In this document: positions 43,313-52,652 of the stretch, in pieces | How the letters are laid out: each line of letters opens with the position of its first letter | Numbering within the stretch: position 1 is the first letter of the stretch | Source: an uncultured delta proteobacterium | GTDB lineage: Bacteria; Desulfobacterota; Desulfobulbia; Desulfobulbales; Desulfocapsaceae | Reading direction: 5' to 3' | DNA length: 64,000 bases | Assembly (NCBI GenBank): GCA_903875445.1 | Contig: CAIQWD010000116.1 | Location: 1 to 64,000, forward strand | Translations under genes and position numbers: made by a program | Notes under the pieces: model-generated | What the model saw: only the letters and a program-made list of their open reading frames with translations | Databases searched by the model: none | Told to the model about the DNA's origin: nothing

Positions 43313-45358
43313 ATGATGGAATCACATCCCGGCAAACTGCACCGATTATTTGATAAAAATTTCCTCGAATACACCTCCTATGTTATCCGCGAACGAGCGA
43401 TTCCCTCTGTTGAAGACGGTTTAAAACCTGTTCAACGCCGCCTTCTGCAGACTCTTTACAACATGGATGACGGCCGTTTTCATAAGGTCGCCAATCTTGT
43501 CGGGGAGACCATGAAGCTCCATCCCCATGGCGATCAGTCGATTTTTGCAGCACTGGTCAACCTCTCCAACAAGGGATTCCTCATAGAACAACAGGGGAAT
43601 TTCGGCAATATCTACACCGGAGATCGGGCTGCAGCTGCCAGATATATAGAGTGCCGCCTGTCTCCACTTGGCAAAGAGATCCTTTTTAACAAAGATCTCA
43701 CAACATTTATCGAATCCTATGACGGCCGGATGATGGAACCGGTGACCCTTCCCGCCAAGATTCCGCTGCTTCTCCTCATGGGGGCAGAAGGTATTGCAGT
43801 CGGCATGGCAACTAAGATTCTGCCCCATAATTTTTGTGAACTTCTGGAAGCCCAAAAGAACATTTTGCGCGGAAAAGAATTTACGCTCTACCCGGATTTT
43901 CCCCAAGGAGGCCTGATCGATGTTGGCAATTACGAAGACGGCAACGGAAAAGTCAGGTGTCGGGCAAGAATTGAAGAATTAAATGAAAAAACTATTATCA
44001 TCAAAGAAATCCCCTACACAACCACCACCCAATCTTTAACGGATTCCATCGAGAAAGCGGCGAAGGCCGGGAAAATAAAGATTGTCTCGATCAACGATTA
44101 TACCGCGGAGAACGTTGAAATTGAAATAAAACTGGCAAGGGGAATATACGCAAAAGACACAATCGCAGCCCTCTATGCCTTTACCGACTGTGAAGTACCA
44201 ATCACCCCCAACCTTACTCTGATAAATGGAATGACCCCGGAGACCTTAACAGTAACCGAGGTTTTACGTCTTAATACCGCCAGATTAAAGGATGATCTTC
44301 AGAAAGAACTTGAGATAGAGCAAGGGCGACTTGAAGAAAAATTACACGCAAAAATCCTCGAGCAACTATTTATTGAGGAGCGACTGTATAAGAATATCGA
44401 AGAGGAAACAAGTTATCCGTCTGTGGTAACGACTGTGCTGAAATCATTTTTTCCATACCGGGAACAGCTTCTCCGCCCGATCACCAAGGAAGATGTCGAA
44501 CGACTTCTGGAAATCAGGATAAAACGGATTTCCCGCTACGATATCAACAAACAGCTGAAAGAAATCAAGGAAATAAAAAAGAGAATCAAAGAAATCGTCA
44601 AATCCTTAAAGGATATGATTGGTTTTACGATTTCCTTTCTCGACCAGTTGTTGGAAAAATATGGTCACCTGCACCCTCGAAAGACTGAAATTGCAAGCTT
44701 TTCGGAAGTCAGCATCAGAACGGTGGCCATCTCCAATCTGGTTGCGGTGTATAACCGAAAAACCGGCTTCCTCGGCCACCATATCAAGGAAGAAGATTCG
44801 ACAGAAGATATATCCGTCGCCTGCTCCGAGTATGACAAATTGTTTCTTCTCTTTACCGACGGGCTCTATAAAATCATTCCGGTTGTCGAAAAACTCTATG
44901 TCGGTCAGGAATTGGCATGGTTTGGCGTCGTCGAGAAAGATATAATTTTCAACGTCATCTACCGGGACGGTGTCGAAAATCTTGCCTACGTCAAGCGCTT
45001 CACGACCCCAAGTTTTATCCTTGAAAAGGAATACCGGCTCTTTCCGGAACACAAACGATCGAAAATCCTCCATCTGGATTTCGGCGAGAACAAATTCGTA
45101 AAGATCTATCTGGTGCCTTCAGCCAGGGCAAAAACCAACAGTATGGAGATTGCCTTAAGTGAATTTTTAATAAAAAATGCTGCGGCAAAAGGCAAACGAC
45201 TCTCAAGCCGAACTCTCAGAAAAATAGTACCTTCAGCGGGCAGTGGTCGAGAACCTGCAAAACAAAATTTACCGCTGCCCGGTCTTGAGCCGCAGAGAAA
45301 GGAGGGGAGTGGGGAAAACGATGAACATGTGCCGGATGGAGATGAAGAACAAATTTAA
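43313..45358 (+). CDS. parC: DNA topoisomerase IV subunit A
   Basis: The 681-residue cleavage subunit has the catalytic Tyr in AAARYIECRL and the helix LHPHGDQSIFAALV. The C-terminal third (beyond about 480) is a reduced beta-pinwheel-like region followed by a charged tail. In E. coli ParC the helix reads GDSACYE, with Ser80 and Glu84 contacting quinolone-bound metal; here these are Gln and Ala (43535-43537, 43547-43549). A preceding ATG gives one extra residue. It decatenates daughter chromosomes with ParE. Confidence 0.92.
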   Translation: MMESHPGKLHRLFDKNFLEYTSYVIRERAIPSVEDGLKPVQRRLLQTLYNMDDGRFHKVANLVGETMKLHPHGDQSIFAALVNLSNKGFLIEQQGNFGNIYTGDRAAAARYIECRLSPLGKEILFNKDLTTFIESYDGRMMEPVTLPAKIPLLLLMGAEGIAVGMATKILPHNFCELLEAQKNILRGKEFTLYPDFPQGGLIDVGNYEDGNGKVRCRARIEELNEKTIIIKEIPYTTTTQSLTDSIEKAAKAGKIKIVSINDYTAENVEIEIKLARGIYAKDTIAALYAFTDCEVPITPNLTLINGMTPETLTVTEVLRLNTARLKDDLQKELEIEQGRLEEKLHAKILEQLFIEERLYKNIEEETSYPSVVTTVLKSFFPYREQLLRPITKEDVERLLEIRIKRISRYDINKQLKEIKEIKKRIKEIVKSLKDMIGFTISFLDQLLEKYGHLHPRKTEIASFSEVSIRTVAISNLVAVYNRKTGFLGHHIKEEDSTEDISVACSEYDKLFLLFTDGLYKIIPVVEKLYVGQELAWFGVVEKDIIFNVIYRDGVENLAYVKRFTTPSFILEKEYRLFPEHKRSKILHLDFGENKFVKIYLVPSARAKTNSMEIALSEFLIKNAAAKGKRLSSRTLRKIVPSAGSGREPAKQNLPLPGLEPQRKEGSGENDEHVPDGDEEQI

Positions 45359-45402
45359 TTGTATTTTAATTGTATTTTAATTTAGGTAGATACGACTAAC
45401 AA

Positions 45403-46782
45403 TTAATCTATTTTCTCGATTTCTCCCTGCAAGGAATGTTGTCCGGCATGAAGAATCTTAACGGCAACAATATCACCCGGAAAATAATCTGCGGTGCAGT
45501 TGTTCAAGTGGACAATGTGATTGGTGTCGGTGCGTCCCCTTAACCCATCCCGACCCCATTCCTCAATCATCACCTCTTTGATTTTCCCAAGATATTCTCT
45601 GTTTCTTTCAAGACTTATCTCATCTTGCCGGTTCTGGAAGCGGTATAGCCTGGCTGCTTTCACACCTTCATCGACCTTATCCACAAAGGCACTGGCTCTG
45701 GTGCCGGACCTGTCGGAGTATTTAAAAGAGAATGACCCATGAAAACGAACTTTTTCAAGAAGTGTCATAGTCGCCTCAAAGTCCTCGTCTTCTTCACCGG
45801 GAAAACCGACAATAACATCGGTAGTTAAGGCTATTTCCGGGCAATATTCATGCAATTTATCAACTTTTTCCAGATACTCACTTACCGTGTATTTTCTGTT
45901 CATCTTCTTCAGGATTCGATCCGAACCAGCCTGTACTGGCAGGTGAAACTGCGGACAAAGATTCTCAACATCCCGAAAACTGCGCATGAGGTCATCGGTA
46001 AGGTCCTTGGGATTGGATGTGGTGAATCGCAGGCGCACCACACCTTCAACCTGTGATACCTCTTTGAGCAGGTCAGTGAAAGTGTATTTTGTGCCTGTTT
46101 CCTTAACAGTATTGGTCTTGCCGTATGAATTGACGTTCTGCCCAAGGAGCGTAATTTCTTTAACTCCTTCTTCAGCCAATGCCTTCACTTCTTCTATTAT
46201 CTCATTAACCTTTCGCGATATTTCTCGCCCTCTTGTGTAGGGGACAACACAATAGGTGCAGTAGTTATTACAACCCTGCATTATTGTCACAAATCTGCTG
46301 CAAGGGCGCGGGGCAGGGGAGGAGGAAAGAGTTTCCGAGACCCGTCCGAGTTGTGAGATTTCCGGGAGAAATTGAGGGATTTCATAATTATCAAGGAGGC
46401 CAGTAATAACCAAGCTGCCCTCAAGATCTACTCTCTGGAGATGATTTTCAAGATGGTATATTTGTTGGGTTCCAATAACCAAATCGACATGGGGCATCCT
46501 TTCGATAAGTCTGGCACCTTCCTGTTGCGCCACGCAACCGGCTACGCAGATCTTCATCGACGGTTTATTTTCCTTGGCTTTTCTCAGATAACCCAACAAA
46601 CTCAGAACCTTTTGCTCAGCTTTGGCACGGATTGAGCATGTGTTGAGAATCACCAGATCCGCCTCTTGATAATTCATGCTTTCGTGATAGCCATGACTCG
46701 ATAAAGTCTGGGCCATAATCTCCGAATCTCTTTCGTTCATCTGACAACCGAACGTCTTGATGTAAAAAACATTTTGCTCCAT
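45403..46782 (-). CDS. miaB: tRNA-2-methylthio-N6-dimethylallyladenosine synthase
   Basis: MiaB adds the methylthio group to i6A37 of tRNA. The 459-residue protein has the N-terminal UPF0004 domain with three Cys (FGCQMN, NTCSIR, AGCVAQ), the radical SAM motif CNNYCTYC and the C-terminal TRAM domain. ATG 46782 is preferred to a TTG at 46800. The DUF4911 gene is directly upstream on the same strand. MiaA, which makes its substrate, is encoded at 50483-51442. Confidence 0.95.
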   Translation of the reverse strand: MEQNVFYIKTFGCQMNERDSEIMAQTLSSHGYHESMNYQEADLVILNTCSIRAKAEQKVLSLLGYLRKAKENKPSMKICVAGCVAQQEGARLIERMPHVDLVIGTQQIYHLENHLQRVDLEGSLVITGLLDNYEIPQFLPEISQLGRVSETLSSSPAPRPCSRFVTIMQGCNNYCTYCVVPYTRGREISRKVNEIIEEVKALAEEGVKEITLLGQNVNSYGKTNTVKETGTKYTFTDLLKEVSQVEGVVRLRFTTSNPKDLTDDLMRSFRDVENLCPQFHLPVQAGSDRILKKMNRKYTVSEYLEKVDKLHEYCPEIALTTDVIVGFPGEEDEDFEATMTLLEKVRFHGSFSFKYSDRSGTRASAFVDKVDEGVKAARLYRFQNRQDEISLERNREYLGKIKEVMIEEWGRDGLRGRTDTNHIVHLNNCTADYFPGDIVAVKILHAGQHSLQGEIEKID

Positions 46783-46800
46783 ATTGAGTATATTTTCCAA

Positions 46801-47025
46801 TTACTTATGAGTATTGATTGCCGTTAAGGACGCAGCGATTGCAGCCAACAGCCTGAAGAGTTCAGCTGCCATGTCCTGTGGATACCTGATAACGACGATA
46901 CCCGCAGAACAATCATAGGCAGAAAGAATTGCCAGGTTATCATAAGCCTCCAGGATGAATTTTAAGTAGTGAAATTTTCCGGGCAATATTCGCAAGTATA
47001 CTTCCGCTAATCTCTGTAATGCCAT
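46801..47025 (-). CDS. small DUF4911-family protein
   Basis: A 74-residue protein with KFHYLKFILEAYDNLAILS and IRYPQDMAAELFRLL, typical of the short DUF4911 proteins found in delta-proteobacteria next to miaB or purB. It is probably a ferredoxin-like alpha/beta fold. Function unknown. It sits between purB (3 bases upstream) and miaB (18 bases downstream), in one operon. Confidence 0.75.
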   Translation of the reverse strand: MALQRLAEVYLRILPGKFHYLKFILEAYDNLAILSAYDCSAGIVVIRYPQDMAAELFRLLAAIAASLTAINTHK

Positions 47026-47028
47026 CGC

Positions 47029-48474
47029 CTAAACCGAGAGAGTAGAGTCAATATCTCGCATTTCCTTAGAATTTACTTTAAGGAGAGGATATACAATCTC
47101 GTTTAGAAATTCTTCCGTTTGTTCTTTTGCCCTGCCGGTAAACTGGGAGTAATCACTGACCATTGCTGCAAGTTCCTCGAAAGAGAAGGGGATATGTTCA
47201 TCGGCTGCCAAACGAAAAAGTAGGTCATTTTCTTTTCCTTCTTCCTTGACCACAAATCCAGCGGCAATTGAGTGTTCTTTGACGATCTCATGCATCTCTT
47301 GCCTACTTTTCCCTTTCTCTACCGCCCCCATAAGGATTTTTTCCGTAGCCATAAAGGGTAGTTCGGAGACCAGGTGTTTGTTTATTTGCTCTGGAAATAC
47401 AACCATATCAGATGTGATATTCGCAAATAACTTTAATATTGCATCGGCCAGGAGAAAGCATTGAGGTATATCCATTCTTCGAATTGCCGAATCATCCAAG
47501 GTTCTCTCAAACCATTGATTACTGTAGGTAGCCGCAAAATTCTGCGGCAAATTCATTAATTTTCTAGCCAATCCAGTCAATCTTTCAGAACGCATCGGAT
47601 TTCTTTTATAGGCCATGGCGGATGAACCTGTCTGGTTTTTTTCAAAAGGTTCTTCCTGAACCTTGAGATTTGAAAGCAATCGCAGATCAACGGCAAACTT
47701 ATGGGCGGTAGCGCCTATACCTGCGAGGGTCTCGGAGAGTTTCATATCGAGTTTTCGTGTGTAGGTCTGCCCGGTAACGCTGAAAGTTGATGTAAATCCG
47801 AGTTTTTCCGCAACCCGCTGATCAAGTTGTCGAACCTTTTTATGATCCCCCTTAAAAAGATCCAAAAATGTCGCTTGGGTGCCGACCGTTCCTTTCGCGC
47901 CACGGGCTTTAACTTGCTGCAGATAATTATCAATATATTCAAGGTCCATCACAAGATCTTGAATATAGAGTGTATTTCTCTTGCCAACCGTGGTTGGCTG
48001 GGCCGGTTGGTAATGGGTAAATCCGAGAGTTGCAAGACCTTTATGTTTTTCACAGAAGATTGAGAGATTCTTGATAACCTGAAGTACTGAAGCGCGTATT
48101 TGCTTCATGGCCAGTTTCTGAAGAATGAGATCGGTATTACAAACTACAAATTGAGAAGTTGCGCCAAGATGAATTATTCCGGCAGCTTTGGGACATTTTA
48201 AGCCAAACTCAAAAACATGAGCCATGACGTCATGGCGAATTTCCTTTTCTTTTTTTGCGGCAATTTCGTAGTCGATATTCTCGACATTGGCCCGCATTTC
48301 ATGCAGCATTTCCTCAGTGACAAGATCGGTCAAACCTAGTTCATGCTGTGCCTCAGCCAAAGCAAGCCAGCATTTTCGCCATGTTGTAAATCGGGTCTTT
48401 TCTGAAAAAAGCTGTTGCATCGAAAGGCTGGTGTAACGGCTTACAAGTGGTTCTTGGTATATTTCTCTGGACAT
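47029..48474 (-). CDS. purB: adenylosuccinate lyase
   Basis: PurB cleaves SAICAR and adenylosuccinate in purine synthesis. The 481-residue enzyme has the superfamily signature GSSAMAYKRNPMRSE, a THYQPAQPTTVGKR segment (catalytic His) and HLGATSQFV. The start MSREIYQEP has GGAG seven bases upstream; seven more codons upstream are unsupported. First gene of the purB-DUF4911-miaB operon. Confidence 0.95.
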   Translation of the reverse strand: MSREIYQEPLVSRYTSLSMQQLFSEKTRFTTWRKCWLALAEAQHELGLTDLVTEEMLHEMRANVENIDYEIAAKKEKEIRHDVMAHVFEFGLKCPKAAGIIHLGATSQFVVCNTDLILQKLAMKQIRASVLQVIKNLSIFCEKHKGLATLGFTHYQPAQPTTVGKRNTLYIQDLVMDLEYIDNYLQQVKARGAKGTVGTQATFLDLFKGDHKKVRQLDQRVAEKLGFTSTFSVTGQTYTRKLDMKLSETLAGIGATAHKFAVDLRLLSNLKVQEEPFEKNQTGSSAMAYKRNPMRSERLTGLARKLMNLPQNFAATYSNQWFERTLDDSAIRRMDIPQCFLLADAILKLFANITSDMVVFPEQINKHLVSELPFMATEKILMGAVEKGKSRQEMHEIVKEHSIAAGFVVKEEGKENDLLFRLAADEHIPFSFEELAAMVSDYSQFTGRAKEQTEEFLNEIVYPLLKVNSKEMRDIDSTLSV

Positions 48475-48770
48475 AAATGCTCCAATAATCATTAAATTAT
48501 TATTCTTACATATTGTTTTAGTGTTGTTTTTAACACTTGTTGTTTAGTCATGTATTGATTGGAAAATCAGGGAGCCCATCTTTATAGCATAATTGTGGTA
48601 AGAAATAAACCGAGATGGTTGGCGAACTCCTCCATAACAAGGTGTTTTGCTCGATACTGTAAATGTCGCATAATGTATATTATGTATATAATAATTTTGT
48701 TTTAATAATATTAGCCTGTTATGTAGTTTTCCTTGTCCGCATCTCCAGTAGCCAGATAAGAATCGATTAT
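48475..48770. other. AT-rich intergenic region upstream of purB
   Basis: Nearly 300 bases without a convincing gene. It is much richer in A/T than surroundings, with TATAAT-like runs around 48660-48715 and homopolymer stretches. A 76-codon frame on the minus strand has no ribosome binding site and no familiar composition. No known purine-responsive riboswitch is recognised; promoters for purB must lie here. Confidence 0.4.
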
Positions 48771-50483
48771 TCACACATCAATCACCCTCACCTGCCAACT
48801 GACCATTCCGCGAAAACGGTTTATGGTTGGTGTGTATATTAAAGTTCTCTGAGATTCTTTTTGCACCTCAGTGATTCGATTACCCAAACTGAAACCTATG
48901 CCTTTTAGGTTGGCAAACTTGCCGCGAATCGTCAGGTGAAGATGTTCAGCGGTTTTACCGACCAGTCGTGAATCAACGATTTTGGCCTGAATATCCCGAA
49001 AAACAGGCTGCAGATTACCAGGCCCAAAGGGTTCCAAGAGTTTCATGAAATCTAAATATTCCCCGGACATAAGATTTTCTACTGAACATTCAAGGTCATA
49101 GCCCTTCTTTTTCTTGATTTGCCGGGTTTGCCATTTTTCTTTAGCAATAGCTGAAAATTTAGCAGAAAAATCTGCAAAATCCCCTGTGACAACTGTCAAG
49201 CCTGCCGCCATCTCATGGCCACCGAAGCGTTCAATAAAATCCGAACAGGCTCTAAGCATTTCTGTAATATTCATACCCTCAACCGACCTTGCAGAACCAA
49301 CATAACAAACCGATTTGTCAGGGCATTTTTTTTCTGTGAATACCAAAGCCGGGAATCCGTAAACCTCAACCAGTTTCGAGGCAACTATGCCTGCTACTCC
49401 TTGATGTAGCAAGCCCTTCACAATAACACATTTGTCGTGGTTCACCTGACTCACTGAAATATTTGCTAATGTCGTTTCGAGATTATCTGCACTTATCCTC
49501 TTTCTCTCATCGTTTAACGCAGAAAGTTGAGTTGCTAATTTCTTTGTCTGAGTTCGATCTCGTTCCGTTAAAAGAGTTACCACAAGGTCACTTTCGCCCA
49601 GTCTTCCGGCCGCATTTATCTTCGGACCAATGAGGTAACCGATGTCCTCGGTGACTATCTCCCCTCCATTAATGTCGCATGAGGCAAGAAGCTCTTGTAG
49701 GCCGGGGAAATTCGTACAAATCAGAGCTTCCATGCCTGCTCTCGCGAGAATTCGATTTGTAGGAGTCAGATCAACCACATCGGCGATCGTCCCAAGGGCC
49801 ACAAAAGCTAGATATTGTTTGAGGTTTATCTTTCTCGCAACTTCGGCGAATTGTTGTCTGTCCACGAGTTGAGCCCTTATCCCCGCAGCCAGATAAAAGG
49901 CCACTCCTACGCCGGCCAGTTGTTCCCCATGAAAACCGCATGTAGGCATGGAAGGATTCAAAATCAAACACTGAGGTAGACCATCTTCCGGGAGATTATG
50001 GTGGTCGGTCACAATAACCGTTCCACCCATTTCTTGAATCCGGGCAATTTCCGTTCCGTTGGAAATGCCACAATCAACTGTAATTAAAAGGAAATCTCCA
50101 CATATAGCTGCGCCTCTCTGGCGCTGAAACCATTCAATGTTAAGGCCATAGCCTTCAAGCAGCCTGTTGGGAATATGCCAAGACACTGCAATATCAAATT
50201 CTCGAAAGAAATTCACCAGAAGAGCCGTTCCTGTTGTACCGTCAACATCGTAATCCCCCCAGATTACGATCTGTTTTCCGGCGGTTACATATTCGACAAC
50301 AAGGCGGGCCGCCTCCACCAGGTTCTGCATTTTTTCCGGCTTTGGTAAGTAGTCAAGGCGTGGAAATAGAAATCGGCCAAGGGCCTCATCCCCTTCAACT
50401 CCCCGCTTTTTCAGGAATTCTCTGAAAATAGTTGGGATTTCCAGCCTGCCATCTTTCAGGTGGTTCGACAATTTGTTGGTCAT
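48771..50483 (-). CDS. recJ: single-stranded-DNA-specific exonuclease RecJ
   Basis: The 570-residue protein belongs to the DHH superfamily with WGDYDVDGTTGTALL, LITVDCG, VTDHHNLPE (DHH) and GPKINAAGRLGESD, plus a DHHA1 domain with GGHEMAAG and an OB-like C-terminus. It degrades single-stranded DNA 5' to 3' in recombination and repair. Its ATG overlaps the miaA stop (TAATG), so the two are coupled. Confidence 0.94.
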   Translation of the reverse strand: MTNKLSNHLKDGRLEIPTIFREFLKKRGVEGDEALGRFLFPRLDYLPKPEKMQNLVEAARLVVEYVTAGKQIVIWGDYDVDGTTGTALLVNFFREFDIAVSWHIPNRLLEGYGLNIEWFQRQRGAAICGDFLLITVDCGISNGTEIARIQEMGGTVIVTDHHNLPEDGLPQCLILNPSMPTCGFHGEQLAGVGVAFYLAAGIRAQLVDRQQFAEVARKINLKQYLAFVALGTIADVVDLTPTNRILARAGMEALICTNFPGLQELLASCDINGGEIVTEDIGYLIGPKINAAGRLGESDLVVTLLTERDRTQTKKLATQLSALNDERKRISADNLETTLANISVSQVNHDKCVIVKGLLHQGVAGIVASKLVEVYGFPALVFTEKKCPDKSVCYVGSARSVEGMNITEMLRACSDFIERFGGHEMAAGLTVVTGDFADFSAKFSAIAKEKWQTRQIKKKKGYDLECSVENLMSGEYLDFMKLLEPFGPGNLQPVFRDIQAKIVDSRLVGKTAEHLHLTIRGKFANLKGIGFSLGNRITEVQKESQRTLIYTPTINRFRGMVSWQVRVIDV

Positions 50484-51442
50484 TATAAATTCCACAGCTC
50501 TTTGTTCGTCATCCACTCATCGATAAACTGGACAATTCTTGCCGGTTCATTTACCTGAAACCATAGCAAATCATCCATCTTTGAAAACCATGTGTATTGT
50601 CTTTTGGCGTATCTTCTGGTATCTCTCGTCAGGAGGCGTATCATTTCCTCTAAAGACCATTTCCCATCTAAGTAGCCGATCATATGGCGATATCCTATTG
50701 CACCAAAAGACTTCATTGACCTGTTGTATCCCATTGCCAGGAGTTTTTGGACTTCGTTTTCAAGACCGGTGTCAACCATTTTTTGGCAACGCCGGTTGAT
50801 CCGAGCATAAAGTTGTTCTCGATCGCAGGTCAGACCTATCAGCAAAAGATTGGTGAAAACGATTTTTGGAGATTGTTTACGTTGTTCTTCTAGATGCAGA
50901 GACCACGGAACGCCTGAAACATAATAAATCTCCAACGCACGCAACAATCTCTGAGAATCGTTTTTATCAATTCTTAAAGCGGAGACACAGTCAATTGCGA
51001 ACAATTCTTCATGTAGCTTCGAGCAACCTTCTTCTTCCAGGCGACGGTGCAGGGCTCGCCTAACTTCTTCGTCAGCAGGGACACCGGGAAAAATCCCATG
51101 CAAGAGCGCGCGTAAATATAAACCTGTCCCGCCAGTCAAAAGGGGCAATTTACCCCGGTTGTGAATATCTCGAATCACCTTTAAAGAATCGACAGAAAAT
51201 CGTGCCGCATCATAATTTTCGTTCGGATCGACGATATCAATCAAATGATGCATGATATCTCCCCTCTCCTCTTTCGTTGCCTTAGCCGTACCGATATCCA
51301 TATGTCGATAAACTTGCATGGAATCGACACTGACAATCTCGCAATCGTATCGAGCGGCAAGCGTCAGTGAAAGGGCTGTTTTGCCTATCGCCGTTGGCCC
51401 AACCAGAACAAGGAGTGGCTGGGTAATAATTTCGTTTGTCAT
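50483..51442 (-). CDS. miaA: tRNA dimethylallyltransferase
   Basis: MiaA adds a dimethylallyl group to A37 of tRNAs, making the substrate for MiaB. The 319-residue protein has the P-loop GPTAIGKTALSL, DSMQVYRHMDIGTAK and GGTGLYLRALLHG. It sits between the ComEA-like gene (4-base overlap) and recJ. Confidence 0.96.
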   Translation of the reverse strand: MTNEIITQPLLVLVGPTAIGKTALSLTLAARYDCEIVSVDSMQVYRHMDIGTAKATKEERGDIMHHLIDIVDPNENYDAARFSVDSLKVIRDIHNRGKLPLLTGGTGLYLRALLHGIFPGVPADEEVRRALHRRLEEEGCSKLHEELFAIDCVSALRIDKNDSQRLLRALEIYYVSGVPWSLHLEEQRKQSPKIVFTNLLLIGLTCDREQLYARINRRCQKMVDTGLENEVQKLLAMGYNRSMKSFGAIGYRHMIGYLDGKWSLEEMIRLLTRDTRRYAKRQYTWFSKMDDLLWFQVNEPARIVQFIDEWMTNKELWNL

Positions 51443-51891
51443 TCTGCTTTGTCAAAGACCAGTTCGGTCGCAAGAGAGGTCGCCCGTTTTCGGCCAATCC
51501 CCCGAATTTCCTGCAAACTACCAATATCCACAATCGGACCAACTTTCTGACGGTAGGTTATAATAGTTTCGGCTAAGGCTGGCCCAACACCTTTTATAGT
51601 CATCAGTAACTCCTTGTCAGCGCTGTTAATCGGTAGAGGAAGAAAGAAAAATGGATAATAACGAAAAGGCAATGATCCCGGGTGCTGGACAATTTTTTCT
51701 TCCTGTTTAAGATAAAGTTGTTTGTCAACAGTTACACGCAACTGTATATTATTGAGTTTAATTTTACTACTCTGAATAATCTGCTGGTGGGTGAAAAGGA
51801 AAAGCAACAACAAGAAAAACAGGAAAAGAACAATGGTCAATCGTCCATCTCTGGGTAGTTCTTCTTCTGTTTCAGGTGAATCGAGATGCAT
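51439..51891 (-). CDS. membrane-anchored helix-hairpin-helix protein (ComEA-like)
   Basis: The 150-residue protein has one membrane segment (LTIVLFLFFLLLLFLFTH, about residues 18-35) and a C-terminal double helix-hairpin-helix domain (LLMTIKGVGPALAETIITYRQ, LQEIRGIGRKRATSL). ComEA proteins bind DNA during uptake; the family also includes uncharacterised members. It overlaps miaA by four bases. Confidence 0.85.
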   Translation of the reverse strand: MHLDSPETEEELPRDGRLTIVLFLFFLLLLFLFTHQQIIQSSKIKLNNIQLRVTVDKQLYLKQEEKIVQHPGSLPFRYYPFFFLPLPINSADKELLMTIKGVGPALAETIITYRQKVGPIVDIGSLQEIRGIGRKRATSLATELVFDKAE

Positions 51892-51995
51892 GGCTTGATC
51901 GTTATATTGAAGCGGCTTATTACCGCACTATGATGGATGAAGATTTGTGAAATCTATTCGGTAACGATAAAAATGCAATGTTTTTGCGAGCCGCC

Positions 51996-52045
51996 TATAT
52001 ACCTCGGTTTTTTTCGTTGTTTCACAGCCTGTCAGGAGGTATATA
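51996..52045. repeat. inverted repeat TATATACCTC / GAGGTATATA
   Basis: Two 10-base arms (51996-52005, 52036-52045) are exactly complementary around 30 bases that include a T-run. It lies in the promoter gap between divergent comEA-like and trmL genes, 43 bases before trmL. The right arm contains AGGAGG without a start codon at normal distance. Could be an operator or leader hairpin. Confidence 0.5.
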
Positions 52046-52087
52046 CCTTTGTTTTAAATTCTCTTCACTTCTGTTGCAACAATCGGC

Positions 52088-52585
52088 ATGACTACTTCCC
52101 AAGCATTCAACATCGTTCTGGTAGAACCCGAGATCCCTCCTAATACCGGCTCCATAGCGAGGCTCTGCGGTGCAACAAACACCGTCCTGCATCTGGTTCA
52201 CCCCTTAGGTTTTTCAACAGATGATAAACACCTTAAAAGAGCAGGCCTCGATTATTGGCAACACGTTGCCATCCATCATTGGCCGAGCCTTGATGCTTTT
52301 CTTGCGGCGCAGAATGAACTCCAGCTCTTTTTCTTTACAACGAAGGTAGCAAAAAGATATACTACAGCCCATTTCAAACCCGGATGTTTTTTAATTTTTG
52401 GCAAGGAAACAAAGGGATTACCGAAAGATATTATTCAATTATACCATGACCGGTGTTACACTTTACCAATGCAAAATCCTCATATTCGCAGTTTGAACCT
52501 TGCCATGACTGCCGGGATTGTCTTATATGAAGCCTTGCGCCAGTGCGCACCAGAGATTATGCCCGAGAACAATCCCGGAGTGTAA
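52088..52585 (+). CDS. trmL: tRNA (cytidine/uridine-34-2'-O)-methyltransferase
   Basis: The 165-residue SPOUT methyltransferase has EPEIPPNTGSIARLCGATN, the knot segment FGKETKGLP and the final NPHIRSLNLAMTAGIVLYEALRQ. It methylates the wobble base of leucine tRNAs in E. coli. ATG choice is clear by homology to the family start NIVLVEPEIP. Confidence 0.94.
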   Translation: MTTSQAFNIVLVEPEIPPNTGSIARLCGATNTVLHLVHPLGFSTDDKHLKRAGLDYWQHVAIHHWPSLDAFLAAQNELQLFFFTTKVAKRYTTAHFKPGCFLIFGKETKGLPKDIIQLYHDRCYTLPMQNPHIRSLNLAMTAGIVLYEALRQCAPEIMPENNPGV

Positions 52586-52652
52586 AACCTGAAAAAATAA
52601 CACATCATAACCCGTTACTCACTTAACATCTATATTACAGGAGAATCATTCA

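Noticed and set aside
45356-45383. Short tandem repeat of an 11-nt AT-rich unit after parC
   Set aside because: Only about two and a half copies, no hairpin or T-run; not a CRISPR or clear element.
48544-48774. 76-codon frame in the purB leader
   Set aside because: AT-rich, no ribosome binding site, no family resemblance; probably chance.
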